A stretch of 64,000 bases of DNA, from positions 1 through 64,000 of the forward strand of contig JAMZAV010001437.1 in assembly GCA_024449915.1 (NCBI GenBank). Direction: 5' to 3'. The stretch comes from Sweltsa coloradensis (Eukaryota; Arthropoda; Insecta; Plecoptera; Chloroperlidae). Both the position numbers and the translations under genes were made by a program. The notes beneath the pieces are model-generated. The model did no database searches. It was not told the DNA's origin and saw only the letters and a list, made by a program, of their open reading frames with translations. Below are positions 1 to 13,465 of this stretch, piece by piece (within the stretch, counting starts at the first letter, position 1; each line of letters begins with the position of its first letter).

Positions 1-1899
1 GGGGGGGTTTCCCCCTGAATCCAACCCAAGGGGAGGGGGAAAACCAAAAAATGGGTCACTGTAAAAATTCATTTTTGGGGGTTCCAGCGGGGAATTTTAT
101 ATCATCACATATTATCCCCTTCAGACCCTTGCTACACAAACGTGTAGGAAAGGTTTTTTGTTTTTATTGCTCTAAATAATGGGGTTTTTCAATTTGACCA
201 TTTTTTGGAATTAAAAATAAACATTTTTTCCCCAGCCAATAGGAAAAAAAGTGAATTTTTGGAAAAAAAATTAAAAAATACAAATGTGAAAAAAAAGGAA
301 AAAAAATGGGAAAAAAATTTGTGTTTTCCCGGAAATTTGAAATTCTAAGTGTTGCTATTTTTTGGACACAAAAATGCGAAAAATTCAGAAAAAAAATCTA
401 TTTTAGGAAGTATTCAAATTTAAATTTATTATTAAAATAAAGGTTTTTTTAAAAAGACAAAATTTCTAAAAAAGAACGAAATGAAAAAAATTCGAAAACA
501 AAAAAACTATCTAAAATTTTTTTTAAAATTTTAAATTTTTTGCTTTAAGTTATTTCATTTTAGAAAAACCTTGGTCTGACAATATGATTGATAGATATTT
601 TTATAATTATTGTATAATACTTTGTATTTTTGTATGATATATTATATTAAATATATATATCATTTCATTTCTCTGTCACTTTATTTTTTTTTTTAAATGA
701 AAAAAACCCCTTTTTTGGGATTGTGGGGTAGGTCTTCATTGGCCTTATGGTGTTTGTTTTTATGTGACCTCTCTAGGCCACGCAGAGTATTGGATATATG
801 GGGAAGAATCTCCATTCAAATTTTTGACTAACTCTCCCTGGGAAAACCCTGAAAATTCAGTCAGGGGTGCCCGGGGTATATGTTCGATCCGATGACCCCC
901 CGAATTTTAATTGAAAACAAGCACAAATTCAATGTGATTTATCTATAAAACAATATGTGTGGTTGTATTGTGTAGGTATTTTTTACCGACATAGAGTTTT
1001 TTTCGTTTAATTTTTATTTAAGGGCTGTCAAAAAGTTTTGGCTTAGCACCCCTCTAACTAGGTGATTGGGGGGTGATGGGGGAAGAGGGATGTCCGTGCT
1101 TGGAGAAAAAAAATTTATGGGGAGTAGGGATTGTCTTTTCGCCTTTTTCGATCTGCAGAAAAATATGTTGGGGCAAATTTTCCCCCGTGCCCCCTACATT
1201 TATCTGTTTTCACCCCCGTCAGCACCCAGTCTCTTACACCTGTCCGAGTTTTATAAACCCCGGTTTTTTGCCTCCCCCCACCTCGGCCCGACACTCGCGC
1301 CGTCTCGCGTTATCGCATCATAACTCGTATTTAGAGTCTGTTAGTGTTAGAGTTACATTTTTTGAACGCTTTGTTTCGGCGCGAGTTTGTTTATTTTTCA
1401 CTCTCGCAAAAACAAGAGAGTAGATACTCGACAATCGAAGGAAGTATAGGCCTACTCGAGTTACATGAGCTCGAGTCCCTCATGGCCCGTTCGAGTCACA
1501 GTGGGCCGGGTTATATACTAACGGGTTGGTTTTTTAAAAATGATTTTTGCCATTCTATCCCCCAAAACTGATTTGAAAGGAAGAATAAATATTCAACACC
1601 AAGATAAAAATTTTCCAAATTTGAAAAAATATTTAAATTTGGGATTAATAACTAAGGGGAAAAGCCCAAAACTAGCAAACATCAAGAGAGTACCCCCCAA
1701 AAACTAAAGGCGAGTCTGGTATTCCTCATGTCGGAGCCCCCCCCCCCCCCATGACGAAACGGTAAAACCCCGAGCGAGGGACAAAAAACGACGACATGAG
1801 AACCCCCCTTTCCCTTCCCTTTTAAACTGAAAGGGAAAATTTGGGGCCCGCGTGATTACCATTATATTTTTGGGCAAAAACCTGCTGCCAAGTATATAA
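1..1899. other. AT-rich, homopolymer-rich sequence without a gene
   Basis: Long runs of A, T, C and G occur every few dozen bases and open frames are short and of biased composition. No domain, splice-bounded exon or RNA gene is recognisable. The texture differs from everything after about 8.7 kb and looks like unpolished long-read sequence at a contig end. Confidence 0.6.
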
Positions 1900-3340
1900 T
1901 TGTCGATCTACCCCCAAAAAACGTTCTATGGTAAAACAAACCCCCACATAATTGAAAAACGTTCGTCTCGTTTAGTAAACTTTACATATAACTCGTGCGA
2001 AACCCCCCCCTTTAAATTGAGCTGCTTTTTTCTTTAGGGAAAAAACATATTTTTTTTTTGGGAGTAAAACTCCCGTAAACATAATTGTAGATCTTTTCAT
2101 CCCTTTAAAAGAAAACCCGGGGTTTTTTAATCGGGCGAAACCAAAACCCTTACATATCTGTAGTTTTTAGTCACTTTATAGTAAAACCCATACACTTTTC
2201 TGGGATTAAAAATTACCCTCACATAATTGTAAACTTTCATCCTTTTCTGTAAACGGTTTTTTAAAAATCGGGCGAAACCCTACCCTTACATTTTGTATCT
2301 TGTCATTTCCCCTTATAGCAAACTTAACTTTCTTTTTGAGGGGAAACGACACTAAAAATAATGAAAAATCGTTCGTTACTTTTTAGAAAAAACTGTTATT
2401 TTTATTATGAGTATCCCACCATGAGTTTAAAAGGGGACCCGTTGGTTACGTTTTCTTTAAAATTTTTCCCGTATATTATTTAAAAAAACTCCCTCTACAC
2501 AATGTAGATTATCGGGTTTTGTTTATTTTATTGTTCTTTTCAAATAGAGCAAACTACCAACATTTTGAATTTTCGTTTTTTTTGGTTTTTTTTTAAAAAA
2601 TTTTTCCACTTTTTAGTGTGGGGCAAACTACTATCAATAATGAGGATCGTTGGGGTTTTTTTGGGAAAATGTTATTTTTATTTTGAGAAAAAACCCCCTT
2701 TGCAAATGGGGGAAATTTTTGGGGGTTATTGTAGGAAAAGTTTCATTTATGTGGAGCGATCTACTCTCCCCACAAAACTGGGGGATTAAATTTTGGGAAT
2801 AGTAATTAGTTGTTTTCCACCCTAAAACAAATTTGAAGTAATGAATTAAAAATTTTTTAAGATGTTCAGCAAAAAACCATCGATTCGCTTAAATTGTCTG
2901 GCGAAAAACGGTGGTTTTCAATTTGGCCAGTAAAAAAATTGGGTTTTCCATCTAAAAAAAAAAGTTAAAGGGAATAAATTTTTAAAATTTTTCAACTATG
3001 ATGTTTTAGCGGGTCACTCATCGATGTCGTTTGGAATAATCTGGCGAGAACTGGTGGATTTAAATTTTGGCTAGTAATAAGTTGTTTTCCATCTAAAACA
3101 AATTTTGAAGAAAGGGAAAATTTAAAAATTAAACTAAGTGTTTAGCAGTCACCAAATCGATTTTGCTCGAATAGTCTGGTGAAACTGGGGGGATTCAATT
3201 TGGCACATAATAAGTTTTTTTTCATCTAAAAAAAAAGTTGAAGTAATAAAAGTTAAAATTTTTCAACTAATATGTTTAGCGCCCACCCACGAGGGCTTGA
3301 ATAATTGGCAAAGAACTGGTGGTTTCAATTTAGTTAGAAA
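1900..3340. repeat. Degenerate tandem repeat, unit about 132-143 bp (satellite-like)
   Basis: Recurring anchors show a regular period. CATAATTG occurs at 1947, 2090 and 2222 (spacing 143 and 132). A block beginning CGAT followed by an AATARTCTGGCGARAACTGG-like stretch recurs near 2881, 3022, 3158 and 3290 (spacing 141, 136, 132). Copies differ mainly by homopolymer length and small indels. The phrase ACCCTCACATAATTG near 2214 resembles ACCCTCACAAAATGG of the 7.4-8.7 kb block, so both may be one satellite family. Confidence 0.6.
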
Positions 3341-6300
3341 TTTCCCGCGAGGGGTTATATATCAAAAACGAAACGTAATTATCTGTAATAATATCAACGA
3401 AGAAACACAGCTTTTCAGTCACCAACCCAAAAAACCTCCCCACCCGATGATGATGAATTTTCCCCCAAACGATTTAACGGATCAGGTGTATTCTTTCCAG
3501 CAGCCCGGCACCCCCGGTTTCGATTTGTCATGCAAGAAAAAAAATTTTCAAAATTTATTGATTATAAATTTATCAGTAACTTATGAGATGTCAATAAAAC
3601 CCTTGATTATTGCTAGAGAGGGAGAGAGAAAAATATCCCCCAGATTATATAAGCAGCACAAAGTGAGAAAAAAGTCGGTCCTGTTAAAATTTGGGCCGAG
3701 TAAAAATTAAAACCGTTCTCGATGGGACCTGCCAAGAAAAACCCACCCTCGGCGATCTTTCTTTGGGTGTGTAAGGGTTTTTTACGGACGGCTTGCAAAA
3801 ATGCAGATTTTTCCGGGAAAAGGCATTGGTATTTATCCCTTGGAGGAGCGGTTTGTAGGCTAGAGTGTCCAGCCATGATGCTTTTCCCTGGGGAAACTAG
3901 GAACAAATAGTTGGGGTTGTTAAAAAACGATGTGTTATTTCATTTCATGAAATCGGGAGTTTAAAGATACATTACAATATTTACAAAATGAACATATGCA
4001 ATTTGGGGGAAATTTCCCCTTTGTTTATCACACCCTGAAAAATAAATAAAAAAACCATTTAAACCCAAAATTTGGCCATTTTCCCATTTTTTTAGAAATT
4101 TAAAAACCACGAATAAAATTAATTTTATTTTTGGTTAAACTATAGCCCGAGTCTTTGAAATTTTTAATTCCCTTTTTTATTTTTTAATAAGAATATTTGG
4201 GGTAAATTTTCCAATTAAATTTTTTAAAGTAAAATTTAATTTTATGGGGAAGTGACGACCAAAAATTTGGGAGTTGTGATTAGGGAAATTAAATAAAAAA
4301 GTCAGTTTTTTACTCACTTTAAATGGCGAAACAAAAAAATACTTACGAAATTGATTTGACGTTTATTAACAAAATTTATTATACCCCAATATTTTTTTTT
4401 GCTTAAAAATTTTTTTTTCAAGGTTTGGGAGTTCTACCCCCTTTCTTTTTTCGTTTAAACAGAAAACCCCTTTTTTTTGAATTTAAATTTCTGGTACGTA
4501 GCCCCTTTTTCCTTTTAAAATAACTTTTTTACTATAAAGCCCTTAACCAAAAAAAAATTCTTCAATATTGTGTGATCAAATGGGCCCAAAAATTTTGGAA
4601 AAAAAGGGTTTTTAAATATAAAAAACTAAAAGTAGTTCGATATTTTAGGGACTGCACATTTTTGGTTTGTTTTGGGGGGAAAGCTCGTTCTAGTTTGTTT
4701 AGACAAAAAAACTTCGTCCAGTCTAACAAAAAACATATTTGAAAAATTTTGAAAGGATTTTAAAAGCAAAAAACCTCCATACGTACGTGATTAAAAAATG
4801 AAAATGTATGTCCTTCATTAAGGACGTTGGTATGGGGGCATTTTTTTTTTATTAAGTTGTAAAGTTAAAAATTACAACTTTATTTTTTTTTCTAATTTTT
4901 TTAATACTTTATTTGAAAGAATAACCTTTTTTTTATTGTACTGTATACAAGTAAAAAATGTTTTCCAAAAGATACTGAATTGGTGGCAGAAGGCAGTATG
5001 TCCCTCAAATTTAAATCCAATTAAAAAAACCTTTTCGCCCTTTTACCCACCTTTTTTTTTTCCCCGGAATCACAGCCACAGGGGATAGCCCCCCTTTTAC
5101 TGAGGCAGCTTGCAGGATAAGTATGGGGGTTGCAGGATTTCATTTTATGAAAAAAAAGCAAAAAGGAAAATGGAATGATTATAGTTCAATGATTTTTTGC
5201 GATGGGAATGATAAAAAAGAAATGGGACCTTTGGGAAAACACGATTTTTTCTCGTTTTTCGCGATTTACATTGGGGTTTTTCAAAAAGGGAATTTCAATA
5301 CAAAACACATAATTTTAAAAAAGAAATTAATTTTGTTTAGGGGTTTTTTTTATGCAGTAGAAAAAGGGAGGTTTTTGCGTGTATTGTGAGTGCGGGGAGG
5401 GTTACAGGAAGAAATGAGAATGGAAATGGAAAATTAAAAAAGGGGTGCATTTAGAAAAATTTTAAAAAGTATTAAAAATTTCCGTTTTATACTCAAACTG
5501 CATTGTGGGCACCGGGCAAATTTCAATGAAATGAAGTACAATTCATATTGGAAAGAACGTTAAAATAATAAATAATCCTTCGATTTCCTTAGATGCAAGA
5601 AATTTTAAAATCATGTTGTAGATTAAAAAACCCCGAACATGTTTTATTCCAATTAAAGGTTTTTTTTTTTTCAAAAAAGTAGTATCTATCTTATTTAATT
5701 TGTAATAAAAGCCCACATTGATTAAAAGATGGGCACTTTTTTTAAAAGGTAGGTTTAAATTTGGGTGGGGGTAGCGAGCGAAGCGAAAAATTCCATTCAC
5801 TACAATGGAGGGAAAAAAAACCCGGGAAAGTTTTTTTTTTTTTTTTCTTTTTTTTTTTTGTATTTTTTTTTCTGTTTGGGCCAAAACGATTTCCCGGGTA
5901 AAACCCATAACTCCGATTGCGATGAAATTTTTTTGAGGCCTTCGGAAAAACTTTAACTTGAACTGCCCGTTTTTTGGGGCCCAAAAGGAAATTTTTTTAA
6001 ATGAAAATCGGGAAAATTTTTCGATTTTTTTCAATTTTTTTTAAAAAATTTTTTTCGACTTTTTAAAAACCTACATGCTTTTCCGATTTTAATTTATTTT
6101 TTTTCCAGAACCTTTATTTTTTGAATTTAGAATTTTTTTTTTGTTTAAATTTGGGGGCAAATTAAAAAATATTTATCATAAAAAAACGAAATTTTTTCAG
6201 GTTTTTTCCCTTTTTTAAAAAAACTTTTTGACTTTTAACACCTACATGCCCTTTTTCCGATGTAATCATTTTTCGCAAACCTTTATTTTTTTGAATTTAA

Positions 6301-7439
6301 AAATTTGTGTAAAATTTGCCCCCGCAATCGAGAAATTTTTTCTTTTGGAAAATTTGCAAAAAATTTTCGATTTTTTTTTTTAAAAATTACGATTAATTAA
6401 AAAAAAATTAAAAAAATTAAGTTTAAATTTTTTTTTTTAATTAATTTTAAATTTTTAAAAAAAATTTTTAACTAAGTAATTTTTTTGCCACAGAAAAACA
6501 GAAAATTTGCATAACAACATGGCAAACTCAATGCACCAATTACGCTTCCAACAAAAGGGCGGGACCCTTTAAACGTTTTTTTAGTTATGTACCAAAATTT
6601 TTGTACAGTAAAAATGTCAGTGTTCTTTATTTTGGGCAAATTTGGTTAAAACTTTAAAACATTATATTTTGGGTAATATTAGAAAAAAATCGCGCAAGGG
6701 TAAGAAAAAAATTAACACACATTGGGCCACCAAAAAAACATCGATAACCCCCTAGTAAGAATGAGCATCATTTAAAAAAAATGTTTTTACGAAAACAAAC
6801 TGGTTCCCCTGCAGGTTAAAAGACAAAAAAGTATTTTAAAGGCTGGGGAAAACCCCAAAGCTGGGATATCATAAAGGGGAGTCCTCTTTTCAAGGAGAAA
6901 GATGAAGAGTTTTTTTAATCGCACAGTATTGGGGGAATAATTTTTGGGTTATTTTTTAAAATCATAGAAAAACCCATATGCCTAACAATTTGAAAAATAA
7001 GATGTTTTTTACTTGCATAAAAAATGATCTTAAAAGAGAAGAGTAATGCAAACCTACCACTGCCAACGCAAGGAAAAAAAATAGGGGGTTATTGTTTTTT
7101 GTGTTTTTTATAGTACGATTCAAAAGACGCAAGGCTACTCCCATTCTGATTTGGGTTTGGGCTCCAAATTTAAAAAAGTTTTGAAGTTTACCTGCCACGT
7201 TTAAAAAAAAAAATATAATAATAACATAATAAAAAAATAATTTTTCCCTGAATCTTTTACGTTTTTTGTTATTTTTTTTTTATCTAATGTAATTAAAATT
7301 CCCCGGGGGCTCTAAAAATATAAATTGACTGCAGCGTTTTTAAAATTTTAAAATCGGAAAAGAAAAGCACTCATGATAAACGCGAATTGAGTATGGTTTT
7401 TTAAATCATACGTTTTCGTCGCTTAGCGAAACAAAAAAA
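3341..7439. other. Low-complexity AT-rich stretch without a gene
   Basis: Dense A/T homopolymers and C/G runs continue. The open frames here (for example 5543-6034 on the minus strand, mostly Lys and Phe) are by-products of base composition. A GAGCGAAGCG motif at 5776 resembles a motif seen in dispersed elements later in the window. Nothing else is recognisable. Confidence 0.55.
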
Positions 7440-8720
7440 ATATCATAGAAATACGATCTTTATAAATATGCTGCCTGTGAATTTATTCCGTTTAAATTTG
7501 GGGGGATTCTATTTTCCCTCCCCGATTAACGTATTTTGAAGGGGCAATTATAGACAAAAGCCATTACATATGGGCTTTTCTAATAGAAATATTTGTGTTT
7601 TTTAAAAATTTTTTGCTGCACACGAATTTTGTCGGAACATAATTGGAATTATCCGTACGCGAAAATAGTAGTTTGAAGGAAAATACTAATAATGCATCCC
7701 CATTTAAAAAATAGGTTATTTTTCCCAAAAAAATAATGTTTTAAAAAAATACGCTGGCTAGGGAAATTTTTACATAAAATGGGGGGATTCTCCGTCCGCG
7801 ATAAACGTATTTGAAGGAAAACTAAAGTACATAAGCTATTTTTACATTTTGTGTGATTTCTCCCCATAAATATCGGTTTTAACATTATTGTGCAAAAAGA
7901 AAAATTTTTGTAAAAAGAATTTGGAAATTTTCCCCTACCGAAAAAATAGTGGTTTTTAAGGACAACTATAGTGAATCAGCCATTTAAATATACGTTTTTT
8001 ATCATAAAAATATGATTTTTTTTTGATAAAAACACTTCCCGCGAATTTTTAATTTAAATAATTGGAATTCCCCCGGGCCCGCAAAAAAAGTGTTTTAAAA
8101 GACCCCCGCATAAACATAAAACCGTTCACATGTAGAAAGATTCCTCATAAAAAAATGTCCCCGGGTTTTAAATTAAAGCTTTCCTGCGAAATTTTCCCTC
8201 ACAAAATGGGAGAAACCCCCCGGGGCCCGATAAAATTAGTGTTTGAACGACACGCTATAGTACACAGCCCCTTTACAGTGGATGATTCCTCATAAGGGAA
8301 AAGCCGTGTTTTACAATAAAGCTTTCCTGCGAATTTACCCTCACAAAATGGGAGATCACCGGCCGCGATAAATAGTAGTTTGACGGTAATATTTAGGAAT
8401 ATGAGCCATTCTCTAATAGTTGAGTTCTCGGAACTATAAATGCATTTGAACCATATGCTGCGAGTGAATGTTTCCTTACATAATAGTACATTCGCCGGCT
8501 TCTTAAATAGGTAGTTGCTTTTTAAGCAATGTAGAATCTCGGCTCAATTATTGTTAAATCATTTATAATTATCGTTGTGTGCGTGTATTTATAATATCGG
8601 TAAACTGTATTCGTGAATATATAATGGTATTTCTACCGTTTATGAGTCTCTGGAGTCGACTTTACCATTCCATAATAGTAGATTGCGGCCCTCACATAAT
8701 GGTAGATCACCCAAGATTTG
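7440..8720. repeat. Tandem repeat block, period about 143 bp (satellite-like)
   Basis: GCTTTCCTGCGAA starts at 8178 and again at 8321, 143 bases apart, each followed by a Y-rich tract and TCACAAAATGGGAGA. Weaker copies extend upstream to about 7440 and downstream through CCTCACATAATGGTAGATC near 8691. The last units look cleaner than those nearer the window start, as if sequence accuracy improves rightwards. Confidence 0.6.
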
Positions 8721-9952
8721 TTACAGTGTATGGCTGGATCAGTCCAGGACGAATCTGTCCTCCCCACATCCCCCATGTGCACGAGAGTGGCGAAATTTAT
8801 TAAATTAGAACAAAATAATTGACACAGGATACAATAACCAAACCTGTATTTTACGAAATTGTTTAATTGATTAAAATAAAATTTGAAAACACAGAGCATG
8901 TTTGAAAAAAGTTCGTGTCCTGTCCCTAAAACAGCTAACTGGCTATACGGGCTCTATCTTCGGCCATCGTCCTGCGGTTGCCACTGTTACCCAGACCCTC
9001 ATGTTGTTAAGCTTCATGTAAGAGAAGCCATGCATCACTCGTCTTCAGTATGTCACTCTGCAGATGGGGGCTTCACCTGCCCTGCATGCACCTTGAGTGA
9101 CACCAGCTTACTGGTTGGTACATTGCAATTAGTTAGCTGTAATGGTATTGCACTAGTGCAAGCTGGAAACGTGATTGTATACATACATTGGGGAATAATT
9201 GGGATATGCTGATTAATTTGGGATCTAATGACTATCTAGTATTTTTATTTTGTACATGTGACATAATACATAATAATATTAACGTAATACATGGCAGTTA
9301 TGTATTGTTTTACATATTGGCGTTTAGTACTTGAAAGGATCTGAAATTATTGATACTTAGACTTAGTGTCGCAACCAAAAACGGTTGTCAAGTTCAGAAA
9401 TGTTAGAAACAGCTCCCAGACGAACCGATTTTAATGACTAAATTAATTCGAGAATTTAACAACAATCGACAACCCCCGCCCCTCTCCTGCCCCGTTTAGC
9501 TAAAATACAGAGTTTACTCAAAAGGTAGCCCCCCCCCTCCCCATTTCATAACGTTCCTATACGCACCTCTACACTTAGAACATCATGCAAAAAAGAAAGT
9601 AACTTTGAAATTGCCTTAAACCATTTTTTCGATAAAAACTTTGTTATCAATTTGAAAAATGAAATCAGTGATTTTTTAAATTTCGAATTACATTCTAAAA
9701 AAAGAAAATAATGTTTTTCTTCTTTTAGAAACATCAAAGACGTAGCGGTCGACTATTTGTTTATTTGCTCTTCGTTACACTTCCCTGAGTAAACACCTCT
9801 TAATTGATGTCTTATCATGCCGATGATGTAACAAGAGCACTGCGTAGCAATAAGAACTAATCAGATAAGAGTTGATAACAGGGATGGTGCAAATAAAGTG
9901 ACGCATGGTACGTTATCGCTGTGTCAAGATTGCGAATCTGAAAAACATCTTT
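8721..9952. other. No recognisable gene
   Basis: Ordinary base composition resumes here. The open frame at 8883-9212 is isolated, has no family resemblance that I can see, and no splice context that would make it an exon. A polypyrimidine/C-rich patch lies near 9525-9542. Confidence 0.5.
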
Positions 9953-9964
9953 TTATTGTTTGAA

Positions 9965-10090
9965 AGTAAACTGTGTTTGTATGCAGTACGAGTGAGTGCT
10001 TCTCAAGCAAACTGTTGGGGGTTCGATACCAGCCTGTGAGGGTAATGGACCCGGGGGGTAGGGGTGACGAACATTTTTGTAATAGACGGG
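9965..10090 (+). repeat. Possible tRNA-derived SINE head
   Basis: GGGGTTCGATACCAGCC at about 10018 matches an RNA polymerase III B box (GGTTCGANNCC), with an A-box-like stretch about 45 bases upstream. No second copy was found in this window, so the assignment rests on the box alone. Confidence 0.3.
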
Positions 10091-10774
10091 TCTGAAATTT
10101 ATTAGAGCAGTTGAAACAATCTCCAGTCTATTCTGCCCTGCCCTCACAAATCGCAGGGAGGTATCGCAAACTTTCCTTTTATTCACAATGATAGAGTCGT
10201 ATTCAGTTGTCAAGATTTTTGGGTTTGGGTCAACAATATGTGATTTTTTTTCTTTGTAGCAGCAATTTTTATGGTTTATTTGGATTAAGGACGTGTCAAT
10301 CGTTAGGTCATAATGCACCACTCTAGCCTACGGGATATGGGGAGGATGATGGGCCCATGCTGGTCAGAAACAGCCACGGGAAAGGGGAGGAAGGGGGGTT
10401 CTCACGTCGCGATCGTCAACGTCTTTGTCGTCGTTCGTTGTCATCGTAGTCGGGGAGGTCGTCAAGGGAAGGGGGAGGGGAGGTGTCCCCGACCCGACGA
10501 CGATTGCCAGAAGCTCGCCTCAATAAAAATAAATAAATTTAAAGGTATCATACCTTATCAGTTATCAGTTATACGAACTTATTTTCCGCGGGTGACTATA
10601 TATATTTCACCATCATGCATGTTTTCTTTTCTCATTGCACCGTGTAAAAATAGTTTTGTTCAAATGCGAATTTCTTCCTATCAAAATATATTTTCCTTTA
10701 ATGTTTCTCGATTACTAATGACTAATGAGTAATACACTGCAATTATGTGATCCTAGAAGATGAGATGCGATACA
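10091..10774. other. No recognisable gene
   Basis: Contains a GA/TCG-rich patch at 10330-10510. The open frame at 10313-10732 is low-complexity Gly/Arg-rich and then hydrophobic, without family resemblance. Confidence 0.45.
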
Positions 10775-10866
10775 TGTAGTTCATCACTCCAACCGCTCGG
10801 GTAGCCTAGGGTTCAATACCCGGTTGAGATGGATTTTGTAATTTCTGGATTGGTTTCCATAAAAAC
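10775..10866 (+). repeat. tRNA-derived SINE, family B
   Basis: GGGTTCAATACCC at 10809 is a B box. It is followed by a conserved 3' body, GGATTTTGTAATTTCTGG then ATTGGTTTCCATA, which recurs reverse-complemented at 25088-25135 and in diverged form at 13190, 15760 and 53320. Several copies in one window with a polymerase III head support a SINE family. Confidence 0.55.
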
Positions 10867-11513
10867 ATATTTTATAGTTGACGCCATTCCTTCTCCCTGC
10901 GCCCCAACCACATATACGAACTCTTTCATCCCCGGAGCTGTGACCTATATAGAGAGAAAGGTGGTTCTATTTCCAATGCGGTCACGCAAGGGTAGGGCAG
11001 GATGGATGGATGACCTTTGTGGAGACATTTCCTGTGACTTGTGGGGAGTCTTCTCCGCGTCTTGTTATTGATTCCCTCGCGTGCTCGACGGCGGTGTCGC
11101 GGATGGTACTAGAGCAACGTCCACTACCTCGATGGGGTCGAGCACGGGGGCCGTTGATTGGATGTGGTTAGGGGTGATGCCGGGGAATTGGAAGAATTGT
11201 GATACTGAACGAATTTAGTGGGTTTCTCCACAAATTACTTTGTTGGAATGAAGTTGGAGAAGATAAACTGCATTTTTTTTCAAAAGTCGACTATGCGAAG
11301 ACACAACACACAAATAGCACAATATGCGAATTCACTCGCGGAAAACAAATGAAAAGCTGGCGTCAAAAATAAAAATTTACTCGTTTGTGGTGAAACGCGC
11401 GAAATTTTAAATTTTGAACGAAAGTTTAATTTACACCATTTTTCATTCTATAAGGTCTATGTATGTGTGTTGGTGTGACGCTTACAAGAAAGGAAAGCTT
11501 ACAAGAAAGGACA
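10867..11513. other. No recognisable gene
   Basis: Mixed-composition sequence with a short direct repeat (CTTACAAGAAAGGA) near 11480-11510. No exon, RNA gene or shared element was recognised. Confidence 0.45.
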
Positions 11514-11804
11514 GGGCCGTAACTAGGGTATAAACATTACCCGGGTATGATTGGGTAAGGTAAAGTATAATATGACCTGTACAATGGGGGGTCTGCCTGA
11601 GGGGGATGCTCCCCCGCTTATGCGGGTCCGGCGCGCACAACCCCTGAAATTTTTTCGATTCTTAAGAGTGTGGGATTGGAGTATTTCAACGAGTTTTAGG
11701 CATGTTTTTTTAGAACATTTGTTGGACTGTTAACAACCTCAAAATGGTCTACTCCAGATTTTTTATTAGATTTTCCCGTGTTACCAACTCCTAGTTTAGG
11801 GCGG
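11514..11804. repeat. Dispersed inverted-repeat element, family F, copy 1
   Basis: The start GGGCCGTAACTAGGG and the end CTAGTTTAGGGCGG form imperfect terminal inverted repeats. The interior (a GGAGTATTTCAACGAG-like stretch, GGCATGTTTTTT, AATGGTCTACTCCAGATTTT) recurs at 60730-60838. It is a short nonautonomous DNA transposon by structure; the superfamily is not determined. Confidence 0.6.
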
Positions 11805-13099
11805 TGAGAAAGGGCTACTTGTCGCGTTGTCATAGTCGATTCAAAGATCGACGCTATAAAAACGATGTTAATGCTCGGTTTCTCCTCTATTTATTTCCCT
11901 CCTCTTCTCCTCGTCTGGTTTGTGATGGACTGTCCACAAGGGGTCACGATGTAGACAGTATGTTTCAAACTTCAGGTCCTGCCCTCTCGACGAAATGTCA
12001 CGCCGCTGTCTGTATCGCAATGATTGCACACTGATCTCGCCTCACTTTCCCTCGCCTTGGCTGACTCACTTCTCACTGACAGACAGACCAGACGGAAACG
12101 AGACCCGCCCGAGACTCGAACCGGAACATTCGACACAGATGTAGAACATGCTGCCATTCGGGAGGTCGCTGCTTCGATCCCTGACACTGACAATCCTGAC
12201 TGAAGTTTCAATCAAAGTCATGTGCGAATGCCGGGGAATTGAGTTCTATACTTGGATATACCTTCCTATAATGAACCAAATACCTTCCTTATAAATAAAA
12301 TACCCTACCTCCAAGTACGCTGGTTAAATAATGTGTAATCAGTACAGAGATCATAGAATCACTGAGGCGGATCATACGGTTCGGTTGAAGCTAAGTGCAG
12401 TTTGGATCAAGGGAGTCAGACCCGCATAGTGAGATACGAAACACCACTACTCCCTCACCGTCAGTAGGGACATGGCATGACGACCAACTTTATATTCAAA
12501 GCACACTTGATTCAAACCGCAAGTATTAGCAGCGTAATGAGGCAATTACAAATGCAACCATTATTAATTACCACTTACCAGAAATGATAGCGACTGGTCT
12601 AGGAAACCAATGTATAATAATATTTGCATACAGTTTCGGGAAATTTACCACAAAATTACCTTCATGTTATTGACCCAACATGGATATTGTTACAAAATCA
12701 ACTTATGTGTCATAGATACCTTGAAACGGTCACTCATGCTTTCGTAAGAATTGTGGTGTCATCTACAAGAAATCTAACCAGTTTTAGTCCATAGTTGCTC
12801 CCGAGACAAACGCGTTCTGTAGTGGTAGTCAGTTCTAACAATCGGTTCGGTGGGTCCCCGGTCACCATTGGGGCCCTGGGGGGGGGATGCTTAATTTTTC
12901 TTTTCAAATTCATATTTCACTTTTTCTCCCATGATTACTAAATACATTCAGACTAGCATCACGTAATTGCTTTGCTAATCGTAGACCTGCTTACGAATAA
13001 AAAACTAAAAACACAAATACTAAAAATAAATCTGTTTCCAAAAAGTTTTAGTTTGTTTAAAAAAGGTTAATTCGTTTTGTATAATTTTGTTATATTATT
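11805..13099. other. No recognisable gene; possible SINE traces
   Basis: A B-box-like GCTTCGATCCC lies near 12171 and a poly-G run near 12881. Open frames are short and unremarkable. Confidence 0.4.
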
Positions 13100-13235
13100 A
13101 CTCGATTAGGATAGTCGGGAAACACTCCCGTAGGTGGAATTTTTAATGTTTATTAAAATTTAGAAATTAAAAATCCAAAAACCCCGATCGGGATGGATTT
13201 TTTAATTTCTAAATTGTATTAAATATTAATTATAT
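13100..13235. repeat. Foldback repeat related to SINE family B ends
   Basis: AGAAATTAAAAATCC at 13162 is mirrored by GGATTTTTTAATTTCT at 13193, giving an inverted repeat around a short CG-rich centre. The preceding GTCGGGAAACACTCCCG recurs at 15714 and, in a near-identical form, around 52644. Confidence 0.5.
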
Positions 13236-13299
13236 TATTAGTTGCTATATTTAAAATAAAATCAGGACATTATGTAGGGCCTATAATATGTCCCGATAC

Positions 13300-13465
13300 A
13301 AAGTCAATCGGGACGTCTGTCAACCCTGGTCCCCGTGCTTGTTGGTATGTGCACGTAGTGGGATCGAACTCACGACTCCCGAGCTAGAGAGAGCGCTGCT
13401 GATGATGACTGGCGCGTTGACCCTCTCATCAGCCGGCTGTCACGTACCCAGAGGTGACGCGGAGA
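13300..13465 (-). repeat. Possible tRNA-derived SINE on the minus strand
   Basis: On the minus strand GAGTTCGATCCCAC (about 13361-13374) fits a polymerase III B box, and GGTCAACGCGCC upstream is a plausible A-box region. No second copy is visible in this window. Confidence 0.35.

Noticed and set aside
5543..6034. 163-codon minus-strand frame
   Set aside because: Composed almost wholly of Lys, Phe, Ile and Asn from homopolymers in the poor-quality block.
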